Positions 1 to 10,400 of a stretch of 64,000 nt of DNA are shown here, in pieces. The stretch is from Linanthus parryae (lineage: Eukaryota > Streptophyta > Magnoliopsida > Ericales > Polemoniaceae): positions 1,364,001-1,428,000 of the forward strand of contig JALGPY010000015.1 in assembly GCA_023055425.1 (NCBI GenBank), written 5' to 3'. Both the position numbers and the translations under genes were made by a program. The notes under the pieces were generated by a model. It worked only from the letters and a program-made list of their open reading frames with translations, was not told the DNA's origin and ran no database searches. Each line of letters begins with the position of its first letter. The stretch's first letter is position 1.

Positions 1-9
1 GAACCATAT

Positions 10-885
10 CTAATAGGGTTCGATTCCTCCTCTCAGACACGCCATTCCATTAGGCGTTCCGGGTGGAGTGAGTTGGGACACGATCCCACACTCTCTAAGA
101 TAGTCGTCAAACTCTTGGCTCAAGTATTCTCCTCCACGATCTGATCGTAGAGACTTGATACTTTTGCCAAGTTGCTTCTCTACTTCATTCTTGAATTCTT
201 TGAACACTTCAAAGGATTCGGATTTGGCCCTCATGAGGTACACAAATCCATATCTACTGTAGTCATCAGTAAATGTAATGAAGTAGACATGACCACCCCT
301 GGCGGGCGTGGCAAATGGCCCACACACATCAGTATGTATGAGCGCCAATTGCTCACTAGTCCTCTCACCTTTCTTATTGAAAGGGGATTTTGTCATTTTT
401 TCCAATAAACAAGCCTCACATGTCTCATATGATTCAAAATCAAATGAGTCTAGTAGTCCATCCTTATGGAGTCTAGATAAACGTTTCTCGTTTATGTGGC
501 CTAAACGACAGTGCCATAAGTAAGCAGGATTTAAATCATTTATTTTAATCCGCTTGGTATTAATGTTGTAGATAGGATTGCTTAGATCAAGGACATACAG
601 TCCATTAAATAATTGCGCACTAAAATAGTTAATATTATTCAAATTAAAGGAACAAAAATTGTTCCTTATTGAAATAATAAAACCTTCCTTGTCCAAACAA
701 GAAATAGAAATAATGTTTCTACTCATAGCAGACACAAAATAGCAGTTATTTAATTCTAAAACTAATCCTGAAGGCAGAGATAGGTCGCACACGCCCACGG
801 CCAACGCAGCAACTTTTGCTCCATTCCCAACGCGCAGATCTATCTCCCCTTTAGCCAATCTTCTACTTCTCTTTAGATCCTGCAC
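10..885 (-). pseudogene. Angela copy 1 pol fragment: protease end, GAG-pre-integrase, integrase core
   Basis: Encodes the front of the copia polyprotein that inserts element cDNA into chromosomes. Visible in order: the tail of the protease, the GAG-pre-integrase zinc region (LWHCRLGHINEKRL then CEACLLEK, the HHCC pattern), then the integrase core with first Asp in HTDVCGP and second Asp in LRSDRGGEY. The window edge falls about where the catalytic Glu motif should follow, and the frame is already shifted there (PGTPNGMACLRG in place of the family's conserved ERRNRT block). The open frame overlaps the neighbouring gag frame, which marks a frameshift at about 865-885. The residues seen are normal for the family; the lesions mean it is not functional. 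Confidence 0.85.
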
Positions 886-1822
886 ATTTCGAAAAATGTG
901 AGATCCACATCCAGTATCTAATACCCATGATGTAGAGACAGTTAAATTGACAATCTACACCAAAAATACCTGGTGGTGGTGGAATCACTATTCCAAGTCT
1001 CTTGTCCTCCAGATATTTTGGGCAGTTCCTCCTCCAGTGTCCAGGATGACTGCAGTAGTGACATTCACCTTTAGTCACACCTTTGGAAATGCCACCAACA
1101 GGCTTAAGGGCAGGATCCTTGGACTTAGCAACTGACTTGCCTTTGCCCTTGGAGGATGAGGCAAACCTTTTGCCCTTTCCTTTATGCACCATCATAATGG
1201 CCTTGCCCTTACTCTTGTTGATGCTCTGTTCAGCTGTCCTCAACATATTGAGAAAATCAGGCAGTGGTTTCACAATCTCGTTCATGTTATAGTTCATGAT
1301 GAACTGTCCATAACTCTCAGGCAACGATTGAAACACGAGATCGGTTGCCAACTCTTGGCCGACCGGGAACCCTAGTCGGGCGAGATTCTCCAAGTACCCG
1401 ATCATACGGAGTACATGGGGTCCCACCGGGTTCCCTTCTTCCAGATGAAACTTGAACAGTGCCTTAGAGACCTCATACCTCTCAACCCTTGCCTTCTCTT
1501 GGAAGAGCTGCTTCAGATGCTCGATCATATCGACAACATTCATGTTTTCGTGTTGCTTCTGTAGCTCAGAAGTCATGGTGCATAGCATCAGGCAGGCCGC
1601 ATCATTAGCGTCATCAACACGCTTTTGATACGCCTATAGGGCTGCAGGTGTTTGGTTCTCTGGACCTGCTGGAACATGCTCCTATATTGCATACAGTTTC
1701 TTCTCTTGCTTGAGAACGATTCTCAAGTTTCTGTACCAATCAAGGAAGTTGGTTCCAGAGAGCTTGTCCTTCTCAAGGACAGATCTTAGGGAATGTTGTG
1801 AACTCGATGAGTTGTTTGCCAT
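886..1822 (-). pseudogene. Angela copy 1 gag with CCHC knuckle and protease active site
   Basis: Gag is the capsid precursor that packages element RNA. I place the start at the ATG on 1820-1822 because the same start (MANNSSSSQHSLRS) is kept in copy 2. A UBN2-type gag domain follows (FLDWYRNLRIVL, then VERYEVSKALFKFHL), then a basic Lys/Gly-rich linker and an intact zinc knuckle CHYCSHPGHWRRNC (CX2CX4HX4C). The protease motif LDTGCGSH lies at about 900-920 in a shifted frame. Two in-frame TAG stops are at 1682-1684 and 1634-1636; copy 2 has Glu and Lys codons there, so both are point mutations. Clearly a relic. Confidence 0.85.
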
Positions 1823-3479
1823 TTGGAATTCTACAAAAGGAATATACGCAAGGTTTAGTATTTGTGAATTTTTGACTGTATTCAATAATGACTAGTTTAT
1901 CAAATATAGCTCCCACTATTTTTCTATGGATTCATAACCCTCAAGATATTAATGCGGAAAATATCCTTATATTTTCTAGTGGGCCAAGATCCATGTTTCA
2001 TCTCCTTATGAGCTTGCTTTGGCAAGTCACCCATAATTTGACTACTTTAGGTAGGAACAATTCCAATTGCATCCCTTATGCAACTCTTTTTTCAATTGGG
2101 CAAATAACTCCTTATTTATCCATCCATATGGATAATACCAATTGATTGCCTCTAGGTTTCTTAATCATATTAATAGACTAGTTGTGTTCAACCTCTTATT
2201 TAAACAATTGCACATTACTAGCTTGTGCCATCGCACCATCATTATGAACCAAGTCGCCATGCTTTGGCACGCCCGAACTTGATAAATCATGATGATAACG
2301 AGTGTTTAAATAACGAGAAGGCAAGACCACAATATTTGAATCTTGAGGGATTTTAAATTCAATTTTAATTGTTTTGTTGATCAATATCAACTAATCTATC
2401 TATTTAAGTTTGGGCACAACTCCAAATAATAGATCCGGGTTGTCTAATTATCTTATTATCCTAATTGCATGCATCATCCATACACCAACCACAAAATAAT
2501 AAGAAAATAAAATAAACAACCACAAAGCATAAATAAAACGTGATGTGGATATGTCCTTTTCTAGACTAAGATAATTCCAAGCCAATGGAATTATCTGTGA
2601 ACCCTAAAAGCAAACACATCTCCATGCGTCTTCATCTTTTGGTCCATCCTTCATAGTCATGCTCCATGCTCCATCTTTTGTGGCTCCTTTTGGCTTTGGG
2701 CTTCTTTTCTTCAGTCTTGGCTAACAATCTACTTTATCTAGCACTAGCTAACAAGTATACTAAATAAAATAAATCTCACAATTTGAGAAAAAAATGGCAC
2801 GCAGGCCATAAAACCCTAATTAATTATTACAATTAATTGATCAGCTCGCAGGCCGTAAACCAAACCACAAAATTAAACATCCACAACAAACCACATCCTA
2901 AGGCCATATCCAATCACCATGCGAATCGCACATAAATAGTTAAAATCCAATTTTAACGCGCTTGGTCAATTTTAATTGATTTTAGGATATTCTAGGGTTA
3001 AAACGGTCCATGGGGCCCAACAATCCAATTGCCCGGGCCCAAAAAGAGAACCGCAAAGGCCTTGGGCCGGCCGGCCCCTAGCCCACGCGGCTAGGCCGCG
3101 GGCTAGGGCTGCCCCGTCCCTTAGGCCGAGCCTTGCTTTGGCGGCAAGCAAGGAGGGGCGGTCCCCTAGGGGGCCGAACCTCCTTTGGGAGTTGTTTCCA
3201 AAACAACTCCCTTGCTTGGTGCCCAAATTTGGTTGTTTCCTTGTATGGAAAGAACTCCTTCTTCCCCAAGGATGCCCAAAACCTAGATCTAAGATCCTAA
3301 AATTTCTCAAACTCACTAATTTATGCATCCAATGCAAAAACTAGATCTTGTTATGATAGATTATTGACAAATTGCATCACATGCTTGATTTGTCTTGTTT
3401 TACGCGATAAACAACAATTTTAAGGTGTAAAACTATCAAAACGTAACACATAAACCACGTTTATGCTCTACGACCTGTG
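1823..3479 (-). other. Angela copy 1 untranslated leader
   Basis: A 1.65 kb leader between LTR and gag, with no believable gene. It is AT-rich except for a very GC-rich block at about 3000-3270 containing GGCCGGCCGGCCC and GGGCCC/CCGGGCCC palindromes. The same block recurs in Angela copy 3 (about 59420-59700) and, diverged, in copy 2 (about 23120-23260). Open frames occur on both strands of the block in both copies, which is expected of stop-poor GC sequence and is not evidence of coding. Confidence 0.7.
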
Positions 3480-3491
3480 GCTCTGATATCA
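3480..3491 (-). other. Primer binding site (initiator Met tRNA type), Angela copy 1
   Basis: On the minus strand this reads TGATATCAGAGC, one base off the usual copia site TGGTATCAGAGC that pairs with initiator Met tRNA. It sits directly inside the 5' LTR. Copy 3 has the canonical form at 59213. Confidence 0.8.
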
Positions 3492-3912
3492 CTGTAGGTT
3501 TTTGATTCATGGATGCGCAACGGAAACAATAATAAGCCATGCAAAACCCTCCAAGAATCACAAGTCAAGAGACATAGCGATAGTAAGGGAAGAAATAAAT
3601 AAAACAACTTAGGGTTCTCCTTTGATGACTTCAAACGCGAATTGTGTCACATTCTCTATAGTTGATCCACGCCTAGAGTTGATTTCTAGATCTTCCAATC
3701 CTTGGTGCTAGCCCGGAAAGAGGAAGAGGAAGAAGAATCACTCAAAACGAGACCGAAACAAGGAGGTTTCGGCCTCCTTGTGGGCTGACGGGGACGGACG
3801 GCGAGCAAGGGGGCGGCGGCTCCTTTTGCTTGCTTGCTCTCTCCTTTTTGTTCTCTCCCACTCAAGTTATGATCAATAATGACATACGTGTGGGAAGGAA
3901 GGAAGGAGTGTC

Positions 3913-3922
3913 CTTTATATAG
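3913..3922 (-). promoter_or_regulatory. TATA box of the Angela LTR promoter
   Basis: Minus strand reads ACTATATAAAGG, followed by a short pyrimidine-rich start region. Copy 3 has the same box at 58771-58780 and copy 2 a variant near 24004-24013, so the position is conserved in the family. Confidence 0.6.
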
Positions 3923-4198
3923 TCCAACAAATCCTTGCCAACTACCTAAAGGACCTATTCTAGTCCTACTAGAATTCAATTTATTCCTTCCTTGCAAATT
4001 AGTCCCGACTAAGTTTGCAAGGTGTTGAAAAGTGATCTTTCTAATTAATAAATCCAATTAATTGATTCGAAAATCTAGTTCAACTCTATATAGTGTGTGA
4101 CCCCATAGGTTCTATCTAGTTGGTAGCAACAATTTGCTAATATGGAGCGGTTTCTAGCAAAACATCCATTCTAGCCAACTAATAGAATAGTCATCTTG

Positions 4199-4203
4199 AC
4201 AAC
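4199..4203. repeat. Left target-site duplication ACAAC of the Tat element
   Basis: ACAAC at 4199-4203 is repeated at 19379-19383. Removing the Tat element and one copy restores a continuous Angela LTR (CTTG-ACAAC-CTTG), which agrees with the other LTR copies. This fixes both ends of the insertion to the base. Confidence 0.95.
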
Positions 4204-4831
4204 TGTAGATAGTGCTTTCTGAGCTAGCAGATCTTGGCCACGTGGCTACCATCCAGCACACCATATTGTGCTCCACACACACTGGATCACCAGCCGCGCT
4301 GATCCATGTGGGGGCTGCGAGACAGAGCCCTCGCATACCACTGCACGGGACTTGTAGGGACTTAGTGGTTTGGAGGCTAGAGTATGTCCTGTCGCGTGCG
4401 AGCCAAGCCCGCACGCGACCTTTAGTAACTGCTTTTGAGAGATTTATGGCACGAGCGCCATAAACCCGGTCAATCCGGTCAAACCCGGTCAACCCCATAA
4501 CGGTTCCGGTATTCGCGCATAACGTGCTGTAACGGTCCCTTTATATGCGGACGAAAGTGCCGTTGCGGTTAAGATAATTAAGCCGCCATTGATGGGCGCA
4601 TTAACGACACTGCAACGGTCACATTCTCCGTTATATATAGGACGTTAACCTTTCCATACAAAGGAGAACACTCTAGCCATACGCGGAAGCTCTGCCAAAC
4701 CTCTGTCTCTCTCTCAGACATTACTACTGCCTTACTCTCTCCCTACACACAACCCAACTCTTCATGTGCCATCTCTAATCCTCTACATACGGTGTACACG
4801 GAGGTCTCACCGCCGGAATCTCTTGTGCACA
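4204..4831 (+). repeat. 5' LTR of the Tat element
   Basis: Begins TGTAGATAGTGC and ends TGTGCACA, and is matched along its full length by 18751-19378. It contains a TATA box at 4631 and a CCGGTCAA motif repeated three times at about 4465-4497. Confidence 0.95.
4631..4640 (+). promoter_or_regulatory. TATA box in the Tat 5' LTR
   Basis: CCGTTATATATAGGACG is an AT-rich plant-type TATA box about 200 bp before the LTR end, conserved in the 3' LTR. It is the likely start signal for the genomic RNA, with R and U5 downstream. Confidence 0.6.
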
Positions 4832-4834
4832 TTT

Positions 4835-4852
4835 TGGTGAACCCGATGTGAA
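4835..4852 (+). other. Primer binding site of the Tat element
   Basis: TGGTGAACCCGATGTGAA starts three bases inside the LTR end and opens with the TGG that pairs with a tRNA CCA tail. I cannot assign the tRNA. It is not the Asp-type site TGGCGCCGTTGCC seen in the Athila element of this window. Confidence 0.65.
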
Positions 4853-4871
4853 CTTACCAACAAAAGCAACC

Positions 4872-7466
4872 ATGTCTCATGAGGATGATGTTAGCAACAG
4901 ATCGCCTTCCACTGAAGCTGCCTGGGGAGAGGATACCCGCCGTACTCCTACGACCCCCGGCGAGGCACCGACGCTAGAATCCTTGGACGCCACTGTCCAA
5001 GGCCAGGCGAAAGCTCTTAAAGCTCAGTCTGCGCAGCTAGAACGGATCCTGGCCGTTCTGGGCACCCTTGCACCAAACCCTTCACCAGCCACTGACGTCT
5101 CTCAAGGAGGAGGAGCCTCTACCGCTTCAGGACTGGGAGTGTCAACCACACCTCCCAACCCTAATCTGCAGAATCCACTGGTGACTACGCAGCTGCCTTC
5201 AATTCAGGGGTCAACAGCTCAGATGTTGCCTCTCACTGCTCATACTCCTCAGCCTCCGGCTTTGGCTTCTAATCCGGCTTCGCAGTATCCCTTGCCTCCG
5301 CCAACGGCGACCTGGGGCAATGCGAACAGCCAATATGTCCCCAATCCTCCGGCGGCATACGTGTCGCCTCCGCCTGCGACAAACCCTCCTCCTGTTACCG
5401 AGGGAAGCATTCCAGAATGTATGACGTCTCTGCAGAGGCGCATGGACACTATTCTGGCTCACCAATCATTCGCGGATACCATCATCCCGAAGCTAGACAA
5501 CGATCCACCCATCCTGCGAGAGATCTATCTCATGCCTAACCCGGTGGGGTATAAGGCTCCTAAATGGGACAAGTTCGAGGATGTCAATGGGAACGCTCAT
5601 GAGCATGTTATGCGTTTCATTGATGTCATGGGGCCATACGGAGCCGATTCCAAACTGTTGATGCGAGAGTTCCCAAAATCCTTGGGAAACGTAGCGTACA
5701 AGTGGTACCGAGCGTTGGAGGCTGGATCCGTGAAGACTTGGGACGACATGGTCCAGAAGTTCTATACCAAGTTCTTCCAGATGGAAGAAAAGGTGACGAT
5801 GATCCACCTCTCGCGGATGTATCAGAAGCGCGAGGAGGATGGGATAACTTTCATCAAGAAGTTCAGGGCGAAGTCCTTGGAATGCAAAGATCCAATGCTC
5901 GAGAGTCGGCTTGTAGAGATATGCCTGCAGTGCATGCGAGACGAATACAAAGGTATGCTCATCAATCTGCAAACACCTACGTTTTCAAAGCTAATCGAAT
6001 GCATGAAGAACATCGAGCCTATAGTTGAGAGGAAGAAAAAGAAGAACGCTCCAGAGCGATCTTCGAGCGGTACCACCTACAAGATCGGGAGATTCAGTTA
6101 TAAGAGGGGACGCGAAGCTGAGGTCAATACAATTTCACCCCAGAAGCAAGCGAAGGTTGTGAACTTCGACGTACCACCTCTGCCATGTTCGGTGGAGGAG
6201 GCAAGCGACCTCTGCAGGCAGTGGCGCAAGGACGGTGTCCTACCGCCGCTCGAGAAGATACCCTCCAAGGAGATGGCGAGGGAACCGAAGTGGTGGGAGT
6301 ACCACGGCAAAGCCATGCATCCCACAGCGGAATGTAAGAAGCTCAGGATTGTATTCAACCAGAAGATGAAGAACGGCGAGCTGATCGTCAGCGATCACAG
6401 GAAGGATGTGCGCAACAATCCACTTCCTGCCCATGCGGAGCAAGACTCAAAAGGCAAAGAGGTCGCCATGATCTCGATTGTGGACTTGGAAGAAGTCGCA
6501 GAGGATGGTCTACCCATCATTGCCGAAGTCCATGATGACGAGGACTACAGTGTAGACACGGAGGATGAACGTGCCGATCGGATGAAGGGGTCGCACGGCT
6601 TTAGCAGATTCTTCGACGAGATGAACTTCTCCGAGAAGTGCCGAACAGAAATGACGAAAGCAATCTTGAGGATAGCAGAGGACTACGAGGAGGATATTGT
6701 AGTCTCCAACGGGAAAGTCATGAGGGCATCTCGCTCTACAGAAAAGATTATGACCTTTTCGGCCAGCGACAAAAAGACAGATGCGAGTCACCAGAGGCCT
6801 CTGTACGTGACGGCCATCATCAATGGTGTCGAGTTCAAACGAGCATTCGTCGATGGAGGAGCGGCGGTCAACGTCGTCTCGCTCCACACACTGAGGCTAG
6901 CAGGGATCCCCGAGCATAAGATTGTCAGGCGTCCATCTCCGCTGATGGGATTTGGAAGTGACTCTAGAATGACGATTGGATGGATCCGCCTAGGCGTGCA
7001 GATCGGCAAAATCAAGTGCTCAGCGAAGTTCTACGTCATAGACGCGAACACTACGTATCACATGATCATAGGGCGAGCCTGGATTCATCGCTTCAACGCG
7101 GTCCCTTCAACAGCCCACCAGGTCATGAAAGCCATCTGGAACGACAGAATAGTCGAGATACCGGCTTCAACGAATCAATTCAACATGGATGAAGCACATC
7201 TCAGCGAGGCGGTGTGGTTCACCGAGATGGCGGACGAGCAATCAACGGGGCCGTTCAACCCTACTCCTTTACCTCTTTGGGAAGATATCAAGGATCAGTC
7301 ACCTGCGGGAGTGATGGTGACAAGGGAGGATGCCAAGGAAAAGCCGCCCACACGCGAAGAGGCGCCGCGAATCGCTTACCAGCGAAAGAACGTGTACACT
7401 TTGAAGAGAATAGCAAAGCATGACCCTGAGGGCAAGGAGATAGAGTGCTTCTACGCCAATGGGTAG
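4872..7466 (+). CDS. gag-pro: Tat gag-protease polyprotein
   Basis: Forms the particle core and cleaves the polyprotein. I start at the ATG on 4872; in-frame codons upstream are non-ATG and overlap the primer site. About 864 residues. Residues about 60-200 are Pro/Gln/Thr-rich and disordered-looking. Residues about 226-410 are a retrotransposon gag domain (AYKWYRALEAGSVKTWDDM is diagnostic). A Lys/Arg-rich tract follows, with no clear CCHC knuckle. The aspartic protease lies at about 640-745 with catalytic motif VDGGAAVN and flap-side MIIGRAWIHRF, typical of Tat-type proteases. It ends at TAG 7464-7466. The pol frame is the same frame 30 bases on, with a second stop TGA at 7482-7484 between. 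Intact within itself. Confidence 0.9.
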   Translation: MSHEDDVSNRSPSTEAAWGEDTRRTPTTPGEAPTLESLDATVQGQAKALKAQSAQLERILAVLGTLAPNPSPATDVSQGGGASTASGLGVSTTPPNPNLQNPLVTTQLPSIQGSTAQMLPLTAHTPQPPALASNPASQYPLPPPTATWGNANSQYVPNPPAAYVSPPPATNPPPVTEGSIPECMTSLQRRMDTILAHQSFADTIIPKLDNDPPILREIYLMPNPVGYKAPKWDKFEDVNGNAHEHVMRFIDVMGPYGADSKLLMREFPKSLGNVAYKWYRALEAGSVKTWDDMVQKFYTKFFQMEEKVTMIHLSRMYQKREEDGITFIKKFRAKSLECKDPMLESRLVEICLQCMRDEYKGMLINLQTPTFSKLIECMKNIEPIVERKKKKNAPERSSSGTTYKIGRFSYKRGREAEVNTISPQKQAKVVNFDVPPLPCSVEEASDLCRQWRKDGVLPPLEKIPSKEMAREPKWWEYHGKAMHPTAECKKLRIVFNQKMKNGELIVSDHRKDVRNNPLPAHAEQDSKGKEVAMISIVDLEEVAEDGLPIIAEVHDDEDYSVDTEDERADRMKGSHGFSRFFDEMNFSEKCRTEMTKAILRIAEDYEEDIVVSNGKVMRASRSTEKIMTFSASDKKTDASHQRPLYVTAIINGVEFKRAFVDGGAAVNVVSLHTLRLAGIPEHKIVRRPSPLMGFGSDSRMTIGWIRLGVQIGKIKCSAKFYVIDANTTYHMIIGRAWIHRFNAVPSTAHQVMKAIWNDRIVEIPASTNQFNMDEAHLSEAVWFTEMADEQSTGPFNPTPLPLWEDIKDQSPAGVMVTREDAKEKPPTREEAPRIAYQRKNVYTLKRIAKHDPEGKEIECFYANG

Positions 7467-7496
7467 AAGTGCTATCGCATATGAAGGTGCGCGGGG

Positions 7497-10400
7497 ATGT
7501 CCTCACACGGGCATGGGGATATCCCTGGGCAAATCAACCAAATCGAGCAGATTGCGCTCACAGAAAGGCCAATGCAGAGCACTCCAGATGAGAAGCTCAA
7601 AGAAGCACCCGAATGCATGGAAGACAGACCCAGACCACAGAAGCAAGAGCTAAAGGAAGTGTTCCTCAGCCCGAACGAGGAAAAGAAGAGGCCAGTCTTT
7701 CTAAGTGCGGACCTCACAAGCGAGGAGGAGAAAGGACTGCTACAGCTCCTGACTGAGTACAAAGACGTGTTCGTATGGGAATATGATGAGATGCCCGGAC
7801 TGGACACAAGCATCACTATGCATCGTTTAGACATCATCCCGGGTTCTAAACCGATAAAGCAGAGCACAAGAAGCTTCAGGACGGAGCTTAATGTGAAGAT
7901 TAAAAAGGAGATCGTCAAACTCCTGGATGCCAAGATCATAGAGCCGAATCATCATCCAACATGGCTGGCCAACATTGTGCCAGTGGTAAAGAAGAACGGA
8001 CAGCTTCGCATCTGCGTGGACTTCCGAGATCTCAATCGTTTCTGCCCCAAGGACGATTTTCCGCTCCCAAACATCGATTTGCTAATCGATTCGACAGCGG
8101 GTCATCGCATGTTCAGTTTCATGGACGGCTTCAGCGGGTACAACCAAATCAAGATGGACCCCGAAGATGCACGAAAGACTGCCTTCATCACCCCAGTGGG
8201 AGTGTTCAACTACACGGTGATGCCCTTTGGTCTAAAAAATGCAGGTGCAACCTACCAGCGGGCCATGATGGCCCTATTCCACGACATGATGCACAAGGAA
8301 GTGGAGTTTTACGTGGATGACCTCGTGGTTAAATCCAAGCAAGAGGCAGACCACCTGGCATATTTGCGGAAGGTTTTCAGCAGATGCAGACGCTTCCAGC
8401 TGAAAATGAACCCTATGAAATGCGCATTCGGGGTAACATCGGGAAAATTCTTGGGATGCGTGGTACATCGCCAAGGAATAGAGCCTGACCCTGCGAAGGT
8501 TTCAGCCATCGTCAGCATGACCCCGCCGCACGACCAGAGTGCCTTGAAAACATTCTTGGGGAAACTATCATATCTGCGAAGATTCATCCCTGCGATTGCC
8601 GAGATTACTTTCTGCTTCAGTAATCTCCTCAAAAAAGATGCCGCATACAACTGGACCCCGGAGCACGAATTTGCGTTCGGGAAGCTGAAAGAACTGCTGA
8701 CGTCTTCAAAAATAATGATCGCACCTCAGTTGGGGTCACCGCTTTTACTGTATCTGACGTCAACCAGGAAATCCATAGGAGCGCTTTTGGCTCAGGAGTA
8801 CGAAGGTCGGGAAAGACCCATTTACTACATCTCTCGCATTGTGCAGCCCGCAGAATCAAGGTACACAGACATTGAGCGTCATTGCCTTTCCTTATTCTTC
8901 ATAATCGAGAAGTTGAGACATTACTTTGCGTCGCACAAAGTGGTGGTGGTGATGAAAAGTGATCCCATACGATATCTGTTAACTCACACTACTCCTGGAG
9001 GAAGATTGGCGAAATGGTACATGACCATCTCTCAATACGATATCACATGCGTGCGACCGCGAGCGATCATGTCGCAGGCGGTAGCGGATTTGTTGGCACA
9101 ATTCCCCGACAATAGTCATGAGCCCGTGATCGAAGAAGAACTCGAGGGACCTGAGATCTATGCGATCGATGTACCCTATTGGACACTCCATTTTGACGGG
9201 TCGTCAAAAAGGAAATGCGGAGGCATTGGGATAGTCTTGACCAAGCCAGATGGGGAGGTCATACAGATGTCCGCAAAGCTCGACTTCGCAGTCACCAACA
9301 ATGAGGAAGAATATGAAGCCCTCATAGCGGGGCTGCGTGCAGCGAAGGCTTTAGAATTAAGCAACCTGACGGTCATGGGAGACTCCAAGTTGATCGTCAA
9401 GCAAGCCTCGGGCGAGTACGGTTTGAAGGAGATTAACCTTCTGTCCTACCGCACTCTGGTAAAAAAGCTAGTGCAGCAATTCTGCGATGTGAGGTACGAG
9501 CACAAGCCCCGGGCAGACAACAGACATGCAGATGCTTTGGCCACCTTGGGATCCAAGGTTAGTACAGACAAATGTCCCGCAAGGATCTCCATTGAGGTGA
9601 GAACATCGTCGGCGTTGACAGAAGACGCGTGCGACGATGAACACATGGATGATACGGACTGGAGAAAAACAATTTTGCGAGCTATTGCAGAAGGCACAAG
9701 CAGCGAAAGCTGGGCACTCACAAGGGGGTATTGCATACATGACAACACCCTTTACTACAAGGGCCCTGGCGGAATACTCATGCGATGTGTTTCCGAGCAA
9801 GAGGGACAATTGCTGCTGGAGAAGATTCACCAACATGCTTGTGGAGAAAGCGAGGTGTCAATCTACCAGAAGGCTCAGAGATATGGCATTCATTGGCCGG
9901 ATATGTCAACAGCCGCCGCCATGATACAGGGAAAGTGCGAGAGTTGCGCACTGATCAAGGATTCCCTACTCATCGCTCTAACCGACGATGATGCGGATTG
10001 GAGGAAACCACTCTTTGATTTTCTCACCCGGGGTACCGTACCCGAATCGAGAAAAGAAGCAGAGAAGTTGAAAAGGATAGCATCCCGGTATGTGGTGCAA
10101 GAGAACTTACTTTGGCGAAGAGGTCATGAAGGAAACTTTCTGCGATGTCTAGACGACAGGGAAGCACAAGATGTCATGGACCTTTCCCATCAGGTAGAAC
10201 ACCAAGGAGGTGCAAAACTATGCAGGCAGCTCCTCTCGATCGGATATTTCTGGCCTACGATGGAGGCCGATTGCCGCACCAAAGTAAGACGTTGCCAGGA
10301 GTGTCAATTCAAAGGAAACTTAGTGCATGCTCCTGCTGTGGACCTACATGCATTGGGAACGCCATGGCCATTTCACACATGGGCGTTGGATTTCATTGGC

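Larger units (their letters stand above)
1..3492 (-). mobile_element. Angela-like Ty1/copia element, copy 1, internal part (cut by window start)
   Basis: Internal region of a minus-strand Ty1/copia element. Reading from right to left it holds a primer binding site, a long leader, gag, protease and the start of integrase; the rest of pol lies outside the window. The Angela assignment rests on the LTR, whose sense-strand start (TGTTGGAATNGTGCCCTAGAGGC, seen best at 57651) resembles BARE/Angela LTRs, and on the integrase block. Its 5' LTR is split by the Tat element (parts at 3493-4203 and 19384-20093). Coding parts carry stops and frameshifts, so the copy is dead. Confidence 0.85.
3493..4203 (-). 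repeat. Angela LTR, first part (split by the Tat insertion)
   Basis: U5 and R side of the 5' LTR of copy 1, matching the reverse complement of the LTR at 57651-59211. It breaks off at 4203 where the Tat element starts. The sequence resumes at 19384 after a 5-bp duplication, so the two parts are one LTR of about 1.42 kb. It resembles copy 3 more closely than the LTR of copy 2. Confidence 0.88.

Noticed and set aside
10..40. GGTTCGATTCC at the window start resembles a tRNA B box
   Set aside because: It falls in the integrase coding sequence of Angela copy 1 on the other strand, and there is no A box or cloverleaf around it.
2972..3344. Overlapping open frames of about 120 codons on both strands, repeated at 59360-59732
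   Set aside because: They are a stop-poor GC-rich leader block present in two Angela copies in opposite orientation. Both strands open at once and no domain is visible, so they are not genes.
5211..6887. Minus-strand frames across the Tat gag gene
   Set aside because: Shadows of the forward gag-protease frame, with low-complexity composition and no domains.
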